A stretch of DNA of 10,705 bases from Candidatus Microgenomates bacterium (GTDB lineage Bacteria; Patescibacteriota; Microgenomatia; UBA1406; GWC2-37-13): assembly GCA_015491205.1 (NCBI GenBank), contig WFWI01000052.1, positions 1-10,705 of the forward strand, read 5' to 3'. Shown here one piece after another: positions 1 through 8,700 of this stretch. The first letter of the stretch is position 1, and the number at the start of each line of letters is the position of its first letter. The notes under the pieces are model-generated. The model did no database searches. It was not told where the DNA came from and saw nothing but the letters and a program-made list of their open reading frames with translations. Made by a program: the position numbers and the translations under genes.

Positions 1-462
1 GTATTTAACTATAGTAAAAAATCAGGAAAAGATAAAGTTGAAGAAAGAAAAAAGGTTGAAAAAGTAAGAAAAGAAAAAGAGACTAAAAAGGAAAGAATCC
101 ACGTAGTTGAAAAAGGAGAGCACTTATGGGGAATTGCAGAAAAGTATTATGGTTCAGGTTATAATGCAATAGACATAGCCAAAGCTAATAAGATAAAGAA
201 TCCAAACATAATTTATGCAGGTCAAAAGCTTATAATTCCAAATGTTAAACCTAGAAAACCTACAACAGGAGAAGTAGCAAAAGTTAAGACAGCTCAGAGA
301 AAAGCTAAGGTTGATGTTTATACTGTAAAGAAGGGCGACTACTTGTGGAAGATTGCGTTAGAGGTTTATGGTGATGGGTATGCTTGGGTAAAGATCGCTA
401 GAGCTAATAAGCTCAAAAATCCAGGACTTATTTATCCTGGACAAAAGCTTAGGATACCGTAA
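1..462 (+). CDS. LysM-repeat protein, C-terminal part (5' end outside window)
   Basis: The frame is open from base 1 to the TAA at 460-462, giving 153 residues with no start codon in the window, so this is the end of a longer gene. The first 32 residues are very rich in Lys, Glu and Arg. Two LysM modules follow at about residues 33-80 and 105-153. Each has the typical beginning (V-x-K-G-[ED]-x-L-W-x-I-A), a Y-G pair, an A-N-K-[IL]-K-N-P stretch and the ending Y-[AP]-G-Q-K-L-x-I-P. A basic linker of about 25 residues separates them. LysM modules bind N-acetylglucosamine-containing glycans such as peptidoglycan, so the protein probably acts at the cell wall. Anchoring by an N-terminal membrane segment upstream of base 1 is likely but not visible. 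No catalytic domain is seen in this part, and none follows the last LysM. The domain assignment is firm; the exact role is unknown. Confidence 0.9.
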   Translation, partial: VFNYSKKSGKDKVEERKKVEKVRKEKETKKERIHVVEKGEHLWGIAEKYYGSGYNAIDIAKANKIKNPNIIYAGQKLIIPNVKPRKPTTGEVAKVKTAQRKAKVDVYTVKKGDYLWKIALEVYGDGYAWVKIARANKLKNPGLIYPGQKLRIP

Positions 463-484
463 GTTGATGAAGAGAGGGATATAG

Positions 485-513
485 TTGCAATTTTTAAGCT
501 TTCAAAGTAAAAT
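485..513 (+). promoter_or_regulatory. Probable sigma-70-type promoter for tRNA-Asp
   Basis: TTGCAA (485-490, 4 of 6 matches to TTGACA) and TAAAAT (508-513, 5 of 6 matches to TATAAT) are separated by exactly 17 bases. Transcription would start near 520, leaving about 24 bases before the mature tRNA at 544. The site lies just after the LysM stop codon, where a separate tRNA promoter would be expected. It is predicted from sequence only, and AT-rich DNA produces such matches by chance. Confidence 0.5.
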
Positions 514-543
514 TTGGAAGAGAGTGTTTTTTTATTGGAGTAA

Positions 544-620
544 GGGACCGTAGCTCAGCTGGTTAGAGCGCAGCCCTGTCAAGGCTGAGGTCGCGGGTTC
601 AAGTCCCGTCGGTCCCGCCA
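544..620 (+). tRNA. tRNA-Asp (anticodon GTC)
   Basis: A complete 77-base cloverleaf can be folded. The acceptor stem is GGGACCG (544-550) with CGGTCCC (610-616). The D stem is 553-556 with 566-569. The anticodon stem is CAGCC (571-575) with GGCTG (583-587), around the loop CTGTCAA with anticodon GTC at 578-580. The T stem is 593-597 with 605-609, around the loop TTCAAGT. The discriminator base is G617 and the CCA end is encoded (618-620). GTC reads the Asp codons GAC and GAT. G73 and the anticodon are known AspRS identity elements. The first acceptor pair is G-C rather than the U-A pair that bacterial amidotransferase recognises in tRNA-Asn, so this tRNA should keep its aspartate despite the nearby gatCAB genes. 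No T-rich terminator hairpin follows it. Confidence 0.97.
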
Positions 621-623
621 GGT

Positions 624-657
624 TAGTATCAAGTATTAAATATTTAGTATCTAGTAT
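624..657 (+). repeat. Cluster of four TAGTAT-like short repeats
   Basis: TAGTAT occurs at 624-629, 645-650 and 652-657, and AGTAT occurs at 632-636, all within 34 bases directly after the tRNA. The longer form TTAGTATC is present twice, at 623-630 and 644-651. The spacing is irregular, so this is a degenerate cluster and not a clean tandem array. No function is evident. Confidence 0.55.
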
Positions 658-676
658 TTCGGAATTGTTTCTGAAA

Positions 677-710
677 CCTAGGAAGTTGACAAAGAAGCCT
701 TGGAAGTTGA
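677..710 (+). repeat. Imperfect direct repeat, 13 bp, 21-bp period
   Basis: CCTAGGAAGTTGA (677-689) recurs as CCTTGGAAGTTGA (698-710), differing only at the fourth base. The two copies are 21 bases apart start to start, about two helical turns. It lies in the middle of the tRNA-polX spacer. It could be a paired protein-binding site or leftover duplication; the sequence alone does not decide. Confidence 0.55.
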
Positions 711-716
711 TACTTT

Positions 717-744
717 GCTACCAGTTACTAGCTACTTGTTACTA
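717..744 (+). repeat. Tandem duplication of a 14-bp unit
   Basis: GCTACCAGTTACTA (717-730) is followed immediately by GCTACTTGTTACTA (731-744), with 12 of 14 bases identical. The second copy ends 18 bases before the TATAAT at 763-768, so it overlaps the place where the -35 region of the polX promoter should lie. Confidence 0.65.
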
Positions 745-757
745 ATCTGAGCAATCT

Positions 758-768
758 TGCTATATAAT
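758..768 (+). promoter_or_regulatory. -10 element of the polX promoter, next to the start codon
   Basis: A perfect TATAAT stands at 763-768, and TGC at 758-760 gives an extended -10 look to the overlapping TATATA at 761-766. The best -35 candidate is weak (TTACTA at 739-744, 18-bp spacer). Transcription should begin about 6-8 bases after the hexamer, at roughly 773-776, which coincides with the polX ATG at 776. This implies a leaderless mRNA. It would be the first promoter of the gene chain that follows. Confidence 0.6.
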
Positions 769-775
769 TTATAAT

Positions 776-2662
776 ATGTCCGATGTTGTAGCTCCTCTTT
801 TTTCAAAAGCGGAGGAAAAAAAAGAAAAGACAACTAAAGCTTCTTTTACTAAAGTAGCTCACAAGATTTATTTTAAGCCTTATTTGTTTGGTACATCAAA
901 CAAAGGAGTTTCTCATCTTTTGCGCTCAGTGGCAGCGGCTTATTTGTTAAAAGGAGAAAACAAATTTAAAATCATCGCTTATGAGAATGCAGCGGACGTT
1001 GTGGAACATTTGTCAAGAGAAATTAAAGATATATGGGAAGATGGAAAACTTTATGAAATACAAGGAATAGGAGCTTCTATAGCGTCTCATTTGGATGAAT
1101 ATTTTAAAAAGGGTTACTCTACTCATTTTGTCACAATTTTCAAAGGAATTCCTTTCACAGTTTTTGAACTTACCAAGGTTCGATCCATAGGTCCTAAAAA
1201 GGCTTTCAAATTAGTTGATAACTTAAAGTTGTATAATCCAGAGAGTCTATTCGAGGACTTAAAAACAGCTTGTCTAGAAGGAAGGGTAGCCTTATTGCCA
1301 GGATTTGGTAAGAAATCTGAAAAGGAGATTTTGAATGCTATAGAGCATTATTTGCAAGCTAAAGATAAGATTTATAGAATGACTCTTCCTTATGCTTATA
1401 GATTAGCTGAGGAAATTATAGAATACTTACGAAAAAATCCAAAGATTAAAAGGGTTGAGGCTTTGGGTTCTCTTCGTAGGATGGCCCCTACAATAGGAGA
1501 TATAGACTTGGCAGCTGTTGTAGAGAAAGATGACTTTCAGGCAGTGATAGATTATTTCACAAAATACCCAAAAGCTGTGAAAGTCGAAAACGCTGGTGTA
1601 ACTAAGGCTTCTATAATTGTTCATCCTGATGTGCGGGTTGACTTGAGAGTAATAGAAGAGGAAAGTTTTGGTAGCATGTTACAATATTTTACAGGAAGCA
1701 AGGCTCATAATATAAAGCTAAGGGAGTATGCCTTAAAAAAAGGATATTCGTTGTCTGAGTATGGCATAAAGAGGCTGGAGGATGAAAAGCTTTTCAAATT
1801 TAGCAATGAAGAAGAATTTTACAAATTTTTGGGTTTATCTTATATTCCACCCGAAATAAGGGAAGGTGAGGAAGAAATAGATTTGGCCTTAAGAAAGTCT
1901 TTACCCAAATTGGTTAAGCTGTCAGAAATCAAAGGGGACTTTCATGTACACTCGAGTTATGATCTTAAGCCTTCCCACGATTTAGGAACGCATTCTTATG
2001 AAGAATTGTGTAAGGAGGCAATGAGCTTAGGATATTCATTTATAGGTTTTTCAGATCACAATCCTAACATGTCTAATAATTCAAGAGAGGAAATAGTAAC
2101 TATTTTGAAGGAAAGAAAAACATATATTGATAAAATAATTTCATCTAAAAAATTTGAACGTATAAAAATTTTTATCGGATTGGAGGTTGATATATTGCCT
2201 GATGGATCCTTGGCTTTACCAGATGAAGCCTTTGAATATTTAGATTTTGTTATTGCTTCGGTGCATAGTTCCTTTAATTTAAGCATTTCTGCCATGACAA
2301 AGCGTGTTTTGAAAGCTCTATCTTATCCAAAGGTTAAAATACTGGGGCATCCAACTGGAAGGTTGTTGAATAAACGTGAAGGATTTGAGCTTGATTGGGA
2401 AAAGGTTTTTGAGTTTGCAAAAAAGAAAAGCATTGCATTGGAAATTAATTCTTGGCCTGAGCGCTTAGATCTTCCTGACACTTTAGTAAAAGAAGCTGGG
2501 AAATATGGTTGTATATTTGCAATAAATACAGATGCTCATGCTAAAGAGCATCTTGCAAATATGCGTTTTGGAGTGGCGATGGCAAGGCGAGGGTATTTGA
2601 CTAAAGAACAAGTTGTAAACGCTTGGGATTTAGATAAAATTGAAAGGTGGATAAGGAGTTAG
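776..2662 (+). CDS. polX: Family X DNA polymerase with C-terminal PHP domain
   Basis: This is a 628-residue bacterial PolX, a gap-filling repair polymerase with a PHP nuclease/phosphoesterase domain. After an unusual basic extension of about 45 residues come the helix-hairpin-helix region (G-I-G and similar turns, about 90-195) and the polymerase palm with G-S-L-R-R (231-235), catalytic Asp242, Asp244 and Asp289, and the nucleotide-binding F-T-G-S-K motif (305-309). The PHP domain has a full metal-ligand set: H390 and H392, D427/H428, E470, H497, H525, D586 and H588. A working 3'-5' exonuclease or AP-endonuclease activity is therefore plausible, as known for PolX of Bacillus and Thermus. The family is usually about 570-600 residues, so the extra length lies at the N-terminus. 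The ATG at 776 is chosen because it sits at the predicted transcription start. No Shine-Dalgarno precedes it. It leads the gene chain, 19 bases ahead of gatC. Confidence 0.95.
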   Translation: MSDVVAPLFSKAEEKKEKTTKASFTKVAHKIYFKPYLFGTSNKGVSHLLRSVAAAYLLKGENKFKIIAYENAADVVEHLSREIKDIWEDGKLYEIQGIGASIASHLDEYFKKGYSTHFVTIFKGIPFTVFELTKVRSIGPKKAFKLVDNLKLYNPESLFEDLKTACLEGRVALLPGFGKKSEKEILNAIEHYLQAKDKIYRMTLPYAYRLAEEIIEYLRKNPKIKRVEALGSLRRMAPTIGDIDLAAVVEKDDFQAVIDYFTKYPKAVKVENAGVTKASIIVHPDVRVDLRVIEEESFGSMLQYFTGSKAHNIKLREYALKKGYSLSEYGIKRLEDEKLFKFSNEEEFYKFLGLSYIPPEIREGEEEIDLALRKSLPKLVKLSEIKGDFHVHSSYDLKPSHDLGTHSYEELCKEAMSLGYSFIGFSDHNPNMSNNSREEIVTILKERKTYIDKIISSKKFERIKIFIGLEVDILPDGSLALPDEAFEYLDFVIASVHSSFNLSISAMTKRVLKALSYPKVKILGHPTGRLLNKREGFELDWEKVFEFAKKKSIALEINSWPERLDLPDTLVKEAGKYGCIFAINTDAHAKEHLANMRFGVAMARRGYLTKEQVVNAWDLDKIERWIRS

Positions 2663-2681
2663 TATATTTGAAAAGCTTCTT

Positions 2682-2978
2682 ATGAAAATTACCGACAAAA
2701 CATTGGACACTTTATTAGAACTTTCAGGCTTAGTAGTGAAAGACAAAAAAGAACGAGAAGCTTTAAAAAAACAGCTTTCGGAGACCTTATCTTATGTGGA
2801 AAATTTGGAAGAGATAGATACTGAAGGGGTAGAGCCGGCATATTTTTCTTCGGATGAGAATAAGAATCAGTTTTTTGAAGATGGAGAGGAGAACAAAAGA
2901 GGCTTGTTGAGGGAGGAAGCTTTAAAATTAGCAGCTGAAAGGTATAAAAAGTTTTTCAAAGTTAAGAGAATTCTGTAA
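2682..2978 (+). CDS. gatC: Asp/Glu-tRNA amidotransferase subunit C
   Basis: This 98-residue protein matches GatC, the small subunit that wraps around and stabilises the GatA-GatB interface of the amidotransferase. Typical family features are the N-terminal helix with a Leu-rich L-L-E-L-S-G-L stretch (about 11-17), the Y-V-E-x-L-x-x-I-D-T-E-G-V-E-P segment (38-52) and the C-terminal F-K-V-x-R-I-L end. Length is normal (about 95-100). It starts 19 bases after polX and ends 7 bases before gatA. The nearest Shine-Dalgarno-like AAGGAG (2653-2658) lies inside the last polX codons, 23 bases from the ATG. That is too far for ordinary initiation, and no better in-frame ATG, GTG or TTG exists closer to it. 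Translation may depend on ribosomes arriving from polX. Confidence 0.93.
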   Translation: MKITDKTLDTLLELSGLVVKDKKEREALKKQLSETLSYVENLEEIDTEGVEPAYFSSDENKNQFFEDGEENKRGLLREEALKLAAERYKKFFKVKRIL

Positions 2979-2985
2979 CTGTATT

Positions 2986-4377
2986 ATGGATATTTTAGGA
3001 AGATCAGCTTTGAGCTTGAGAAAATCAATAAAGGAGAAAAGAGTTTCTTTGAAGGAGATTTATGAGTATTTTTTGGAAAGAATAGACAAGTATAATTCCC
3101 TTCTTAATGCGTTTTTGACTGTGAGGAATGATTTTACTAAGCCAGAGCGAGAAGGGTATGGGTACGGTGTTATTGCGTCTATCAAGGATAACTTTTGTAC
3201 AAAAGGGATAAGAACCACAGCTTCTTCAAAAGTGCTTGAGAATTTCGTGCCGCCCTATGATGCAACCGTTGTAGAAAGATTAAAAAAATCTGGAGGAGTG
3301 ATTATTGGAAAAACCAACCTTGATGCCTGGGCCCATGGTTCTTCTACAGAAACTTCAGATTTTGGACCTACTAAAAATCCGTGGGATACAACTCGTGTGC
3401 CTGGTGGTTCCTCAGGAGGTTCTGCAGCAGCTGTGGCAGCTTATCTTTCGCCAGTTTCTATCGGCTCTGAAACTGCAGGATCTGTTAGGCTTCCAGCTGC
3501 ATGGTGTGGGGTTGTTGGGTTTAAGCCAACCTATGGAAGAATTTCTCGCTATGGTCTTATCGCAATGGCATCTTCCTTGGATTGTCCTGGTATTCTAGCC
3601 TGGCATGTTGAAGATGTAGCTTTTCTACTTGAGATTTTAGCAGGAAAGGACAAATTTGATGCTACTACGGTGGAAAAGCCTGTTGAAAAGTATATGGCTG
3701 AGCTTGAGAATTATCCAAAGAGAATGAGAATAGGCGTGCCAAAATCTTATTTGAAGGTGGTAAAAAAAGAGGTTGAGAAAAACATTGAAAGGGTAGCTAG
3801 AATTTTTGAAAAATTTGGCTGGAAAGTTGAAGAGATGGATCTTATGGATCCAAAATATGCCATTTCAGTTTATACAATTGTGCAAAGGGCAGAGGTAGCA
3901 TCCAACTTAGCCCGTTATGATGGGATAAGGTTTGGGTTTGGTAGGGACAGGTTTGGTTTTGAGGCTAAAAAAAGAATAATTTTAGGGAACTTTGTTTTAT
4001 CCCACGGGTATTATGGGAGATACTATGAGAAAGCTCAGAAAGTGAGGCGGCTTATAATTTTGGATTTTAAAAAGGCATTTGAGAAATATGATCTTTTGCT
4101 TGCGCCAGTTGTGCCAAGCGAGCCTTTAAAATTAGGTGAGTTTGAGAAATACCCATTTTTTGGCGAAGCAATGGATGTTTTAAATGAAGCCTCTTCAGTG
4201 GCAGGTTTACCTGCTATTTCTCTGCCCTCAGGAGTTGATAAGAACAATCTTCCACTTTCTTTTCAACTTATTGGTCCTTCTTTTTCAGAAAAGCTTCTTT
4301 TGCAAGTTGGTTATAAATTTCAAAAAGAAACAGAATTTTTTGGAATGAGAGAAAAGTTGCTTAAAAAATATCCATGA
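2986..4377 (+). CDS. gatA: Asp/Glu-tRNA amidotransferase subunit A (amidase)
   Basis: GatA hydrolyses glutamine (or asparagine) and passes ammonia to GatB, so that Asp-tRNA-Asn or Glu-tRNA-Gln becomes Asn-tRNA or Gln-tRNA. The 463 residues carry the amidase signature. Catalytic Lys67 sits in I-K-D-N, cis-Ser142 in G-G-S-S-G-G-S, and nucleophile Ser166 in E-T-A-G-S-V-R. The spacings (75 and 24 residues) equal those of characterised amidases such as FAAH. The Y-G-R-I-S-R-Y-G-L block that follows is typical of GatA. It is slightly shorter than the usual 480-490 residues, with no sign of damage. No Shine-Dalgarno is seen before the ATG. Its TGA overlaps the gatB start by four bases (ATGA), which suggests coupled translation and equal amounts of the two subunits. 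Confidence 0.97.
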   Translation: MDILGRSALSLRKSIKEKRVSLKEIYEYFLERIDKYNSLLNAFLTVRNDFTKPEREGYGYGVIASIKDNFCTKGIRTTASSKVLENFVPPYDATVVERLKKSGGVIIGKTNLDAWAHGSSTETSDFGPTKNPWDTTRVPGGSSGGSAAAVAAYLSPVSIGSETAGSVRLPAAWCGVVGFKPTYGRISRYGLIAMASSLDCPGILAWHVEDVAFLLEILAGKDKFDATTVEKPVEKYMAELENYPKRMRIGVPKSYLKVVKKEVEKNIERVARIFEKFGWKVEEMDLMDPKYAISVYTIVQRAEVASNLARYDGIRFGFGRDRFGFEAKKRIILGNFVLSHGYYGRYYEKAQKVRRLIILDFKKAFEKYDLLLAPVVPSEPLKLGEFEKYPFFGEAMDVLNEASSVAGLPAISLPSGVDKNNLPLSFQLIGPSFSEKLLLQVGYKFQKETEFFGMREKLLKKYP

Positions 4378-5732
4378 TAGATTTAAAAAACTTAGTTCCA
4401 GTAATTGGCCTTGAGATACACGTTGAGGTGAATACAGCCTCTAAAATGTTTTGCCAGTGTAGAGCAAATTATTTTGGAAGTGAGCCTAATATAAATGTTT
4501 GTCCAGTCTGCCTTGGGTATCCTGGAGCTTTGCCGGTACCAAATATAAAGGCTATTGAGAAAACAATTCGTTTGGCTCTGGGCTTCAATTGTAGAGTAAG
4601 AAGAAGTTTTAAATTTGACAGAAAGCATTATTTTTATCCTGATCTACCAAAAGGCTATCAAATTAGCCAATATGATACTCCAATTGGGGAAAACGGCTTT
4701 TTGGAGGTAGATTTCGAAAGTAAAGAGAAGGTTGTTTATAAAAAGTTTAGAATAAGACGAGTGCATCTTGAAGAAGATACAGGAAAGCTTTTGCACGAGG
4801 GTGGGCAAACTCTTATTGATTACAACCGCTCAGGTGTACCACTTATTGAGATTGTAACAGAGCCTGATTTTCACGAGGTTGAAGAAGTTGTAAGGTTCGT
4901 GGAGGAGGTTCAAAGATTGGTACGCTGGCTTGACATTTCTGACGCTGATATGGAAAAAGGGAGCATGCGGCTTGAGCCCAATGTTTCTCTAGGAGAAAAG
5001 CTTCTGTCAGGTGAGATTAAGCTTTTAGATTACAAGGTTGAATTGAAAAACATTAATTCTTTTAGGTTTGCCCGGAAAGCTGTTGAATATGAGATTGAAC
5101 GTCAGAGAAAAATTTTTGAAAAAGGAGAGGTGCCAAAACAAGAGACTCGCGGATACGATGAAACAAGGGGTATAACCTTTTCCCAGAGGAAGAAAGAAGC
5201 TGAGCAAGATTACCGCTACTTTCCTGAGCCTGATATTCCTAGAGTAGAGTTGAAGGAAGAGTTTGTAGAGAAGATAAAAAGAGAATTACCTGTTTTGCCA
5301 ATAAAGGAGAGACGAGAACTTATTGAAAAATACTCTTTAAGACTTTCTGATGCTTTAGTTTTAACCCGCGAAAAAAGACTTTTGGATTTTTATAAACAGC
5401 TTTTGAAGGAACTTGAAAATGAGAAAATAGAAAAACTCCCTCAAAGGCTGGCAAATGCAATTGTTAACAAAAAGGTAAAGATTGAAGATTGGGATACAGA
5501 AAAGTTTAAAGAAAGATTCTTGCAGCTTTTTGGTAAGGTAGAGGAGGATTTGGTGTTGGTAGAGAAGGTTGCGCGGGAGGTTATAAGCAGTTTTCCAAAA
5601 GCAGTACAAGACTTTAAGAAAGGTAAAGAAAATGCTCTTATGTTTTTGGTTGGTCAGGCAATGAGGCAGATAAGGGGTAAAGCAAAGCCCAATACTGTAA
5701 AGGGAAAAATTTTGGAAATGCTTAGAAGTTGA
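4374..5732 (+). CDS. gatB: Asp/Glu-tRNA amidotransferase subunit B (kinase/tRNA-binding)
   Basis: GatB binds the misacylated tRNA, activates the Asp or Glu side chain with ATP and accepts ammonia from GatA. The 452 residues begin with the family block V-I-G-L-E-I-H-V-E (10-18). A four-cysteine zinc site follows: C27, C29, C43 and C46. Next come the R-K-H-Y-F-Y-P-D-L-P-K-G-Y-Q-I-S block, the H-L-E-E-D-T-G-K-L motif (131-139) with acidic residues of the kinase site, and an N-R-S-G-V-P-L-I-E-I segment. The C-terminal helical and YqeY-like tail ends with G-Q-A-M-R-Q-I-R-G-K-A. Length is close to normal (about 475). All three subunits in one cluster indicate that the cell makes Asn-tRNA and/or Gln-tRNA by the indirect route. 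Which one is used depends on whether AsnRS or GlnRS genes exist elsewhere. dnaE follows after 12 bases. Confidence 0.97.
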   Translation: MIDLKNLVPVIGLEIHVEVNTASKMFCQCRANYFGSEPNINVCPVCLGYPGALPVPNIKAIEKTIRLALGFNCRVRRSFKFDRKHYFYPDLPKGYQISQYDTPIGENGFLEVDFESKEKVVYKKFRIRRVHLEEDTGKLLHEGGQTLIDYNRSGVPLIEIVTEPDFHEVEEVVRFVEEVQRLVRWLDISDADMEKGSMRLEPNVSLGEKLLSGEIKLLDYKVELKNINSFRFARKAVEYEIERQRKIFEKGEVPKQETRGYDETRGITFSQRKKEAEQDYRYFPEPDIPRVELKEEFVEKIKRELPVLPIKERRELIEKYSLRLSDALVLTREKRLLDFYKQLLKELENEKIEKLPQRLANAIVNKKVKIEDWDTEKFKERFLQLFGKVEEDLVLVEKVAREVISSFPKAVQDFKKGKENALMFLVGQAMRQIRGKAKPNTVKGKILEMLRS

Positions 5733-5744
5733 AATTAGAGAAAT

Positions 5745-8700
5745 ATGTCTTTTGTTCACCTTCACGTACATTCGGAATATTCTCTTCTTGATGGTTTGTG
5801 TCGGATAGGAGATCTTGTGCACCAGGCAAGAAGGTATGGAATGCCAGCTGTGGCTATAACTGATCATGGTGCTTTATATGGAGCTTTCAAATTTTATCTT
5901 GCAGCTAAGGAAGCCGGTATAAAACCGATAATTGGAATGGAGGCTTACAAGGCAGAGAGAAGTAGATTTGAGAAAGAAAAGAGCAAAGGAAGGGATTATT
6001 ATCATTTGACCATTTTGGCTAAAAACTACACAGGGTATAGAAACTTGTTAAAGCTTTCCACAGATGCCTATTTAGAGGGCTTTTATTACAAGCCAAGGAT
6101 AGATTTCGAGCTTTTGGAAAAGTACAGGGAGGGATTGATAGTGCTTTCAGGCTGCCCAAACTCTGAAATTCCATATTACTTAAAAGAGGGCCAAGAGAAA
6201 AAGGCTGAGGAGGTTTTAAAACGATATCTTGAAATTTTTGGCAAGGATTTTTATATCGAGATCCAGAGACATCCGCAAATGGAAGAGTTGGAAAAAGTTA
6301 ATTCTGCTCTTATAAGCTTTTCGCGAAAATATAACATTCCTTTGGTTGCTACAAATGATGTGCATTATTTGACTAAGGAGGATGCATTTGCCCAAGAAGT
6401 TTTGCTTTGTATTCAAACTCAAAGGACTATTCATGAAAAGAATAGAGGGCTTTCTATGATTGATGTGCCTGATTTTTATTTTAAATCTCCTGAAGAAATG
6501 AAAGGATTGTTTGTAGATTTACCTGAGGCTATCGAAAATACTTTAAAGATAGCTGATGAAATAAATCTGGAGATTCCTTATGGTCAATGGATATTGCCAA
6601 ATTTTGAGATTCCAGAAGGTAAGACAGCTGATGGATATTTGCGCAAGCTGGTTATGGAGAGAAAGAATAGAGTTAAAGGTTATCCTGAAAAGGAGATTAT
6701 TGATCGTTTAGAGTATGAATTAAGGATTATTGCAAATAAGGGTTATTCCACTTATTTTCTGATAGTCCAAGATTTTGTTAACTGGGCTAAGAAGAAAGGC
6801 ATTGCTGTTGGACCAGGAAGGGGATCGGTTGCAGGCTCTTTGGTTGCTTACGTTTTGAGAATAACCGATGTTAACCCGCTTGATTATGATCTTCCTTTTG
6901 AAAGGTTTTTAAATCCTGATCGTCCAACCCCGCCTGATATCGATATTGACTTTGCTGATAAAAGAAGGGATGAGGTAATAGAATATGTTAGGTCAAAGTA
7001 CGGTGAGAAAAAGGTGGCTCATATTGCAACTTTTGGGTCGTTGGAGGCAAGGATGGCAGTAAGGGATGTAGCGCGAGCCCTTGGTTTTTCTTATTCTTTT
7101 GGTGATCGGATAGCTAAGATGATTCCTCCTCCAAGACAAGGGTTTCATATAAATATTGATAGAGCTTTAGAAGAGTCACCTGCATTAAAAGCAGCGTATG
7201 AGACAGAAGAAGATGTTAAAAAGGTACTTGATATAGCCAGGAAGATCGAGGGGATACCTAGACACATCTCAGTACATGCAGCTGGAGTTGTAATTGCAGA
7301 TAAAGAATTGACCGAATACGTTCCGCTTCAAAAAGATCCGAAAGGAGAGGAGATTATTACGCAATATGATATGTACTGTCTTGATCTTAACGCTGTTTCA
7401 GATAACAAGGCGGTTGGGCTTTTAAAGGTTGATTTTCTGGGTTTGAGGAATTTAACAATTATTGAGGAGACTTTAAAGTACATTAAAAACCTTCATGGAA
7501 AGGAAATCGATATCCACGATGTTCCACTTGATGATAAAAAAACCTTTAAGCTTATAGGAGAAGGAAAGACAATTGGGGTTTTTCAACTTGAATCTGAAGG
7601 AATGCAAAATCTTGCTCGCAGGCTTAAGCCAACAAAGCTTACAGACATTATAGCTATGGTCGCCCTTTACAGGCCAGGCCCTATGGAGCTTATTCCTCAG
7701 TTTATTGAGGGAAAGAAGAACCCAAAGAGAATAAAGTATATCCATCCGGATTTAAAGGATATTTTAAAGGAGACTTATGGGGTGTTGGTTTATCAAGAAC
7801 AGGTGATGCAGATAGCAAACAAGATGGCAGGATATACAATGTCTGAGGCTGATACTTTAAGGATGGCAATGGGAAAAAAGAAAAAAGAGTTGATGAAAAA
7901 AGAAAAAGAGAAGTTTATAAAAGGCTGTATAAAAAATGGTTATTCTAAAAAAGTTGCAGAAAAGATTTTTAATTTTATTGAGAAGTTTGCAGCCTATGGG
8001 TTTAACAAGCCTCATTCTGCTTCATATGCCCTAATTGCTTATTGGACAGCTTATCTTAAGGCAAACTATCCAGTTGAGTTTATGACAGCTCTTTTGTCTG
8101 CGGAGGTTTCTGCCCTTTCAGGCTCCCAAAGGGAGGAGAAAATTTTCAGAATAATTGAGGAGTGCAAAAAAATGGGAATTAAAGTATTGCCTCCTGATAT
8201 AAACAAATCAGAGGCTAATTTTACAATTGAAGGTGGTAATATAAGGTTTGGTTTGTCTGCTATAAAGAACGTTGGCAGATCTGCTATTGAGTCAATTTTA
8301 CAGGCACGTCAAAAAGGAGAGTTTCAAAGCTTTAAAGATTTCCTTTCAAGGGTTGACTTGAGAAAAGTTAATAAGCGCACAGTAGAAAGCCTAATTAAGG
8401 CTGGAGCAATGGATAGATTTGGTAACAGGGCAACGCTTCTTGCTTATTACCCAAAAGCAGTAAGAGAAGTTCAATATCAGAAGAGTCAAACATCTGGAGG
8501 ACAAATGGAACTTTTTGTTTCTGACAATGAAATATTGGAAGATTCTTACGAGGAGCTACAGGAGTTTTCTTTGGCTGAGCTTATGGAAATTGAGAAGGAA
8601 GTGATGGGTTTTGCAATAAGTGTTAATCCTCTGGAGAAACACAAAGACTTAATTGAGAAAAAAGTATCTAGGAAGTTTAATGAGATTAGTGATAAAGATT

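Noticed and set aside
655..680. Possible terminator after tRNA-Asp (TTTCGG with CTGAAA)
   Set aside because: The stem has six pairs including a G-U, the loop is eight bases and no T-run follows.
1783..1796. 14-bp perfect palindrome TGAAAAGCTTTTCA in polX
   Set aside because: It has no loop and lies within conserved-frame coding sequence. It is one of many AAAAGCTT occurrences and is better explained by base and codon bias.
2653..2658. AAGGAG as a ribosome binding site for gatC
   Set aside because: It lies 23 bases before the gatC ATG, and no in-frame ATG, GTG or TTG is closer. It is also part of the polX stop region.
3469..3498. E-T-A-G-S and R-L-P in GatA instead of the common D-T-G-G-S and R-Q-P
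   Set aside because: Both variants are allowed by the amidase signature, and the catalytic Lys-Ser-Ser triad is complete with normal spacing, so this is not evidence of altered function.
3305..3598. 97-codon plus-strand frame inside gatA
   Set aside because: It overlaps the conserved amidase core of gatA in another frame, and its Leu/Gln-rich product looks like a frame shadow.
5361..5867. Open frame of 168 codons on the minus strand across the gatB-dnaE junction
   Set aside because: It runs antisense through two strongly recognised genes, and its translation is a Phe/Leu/Ser-rich shadow with no domain or ribosome binding site.
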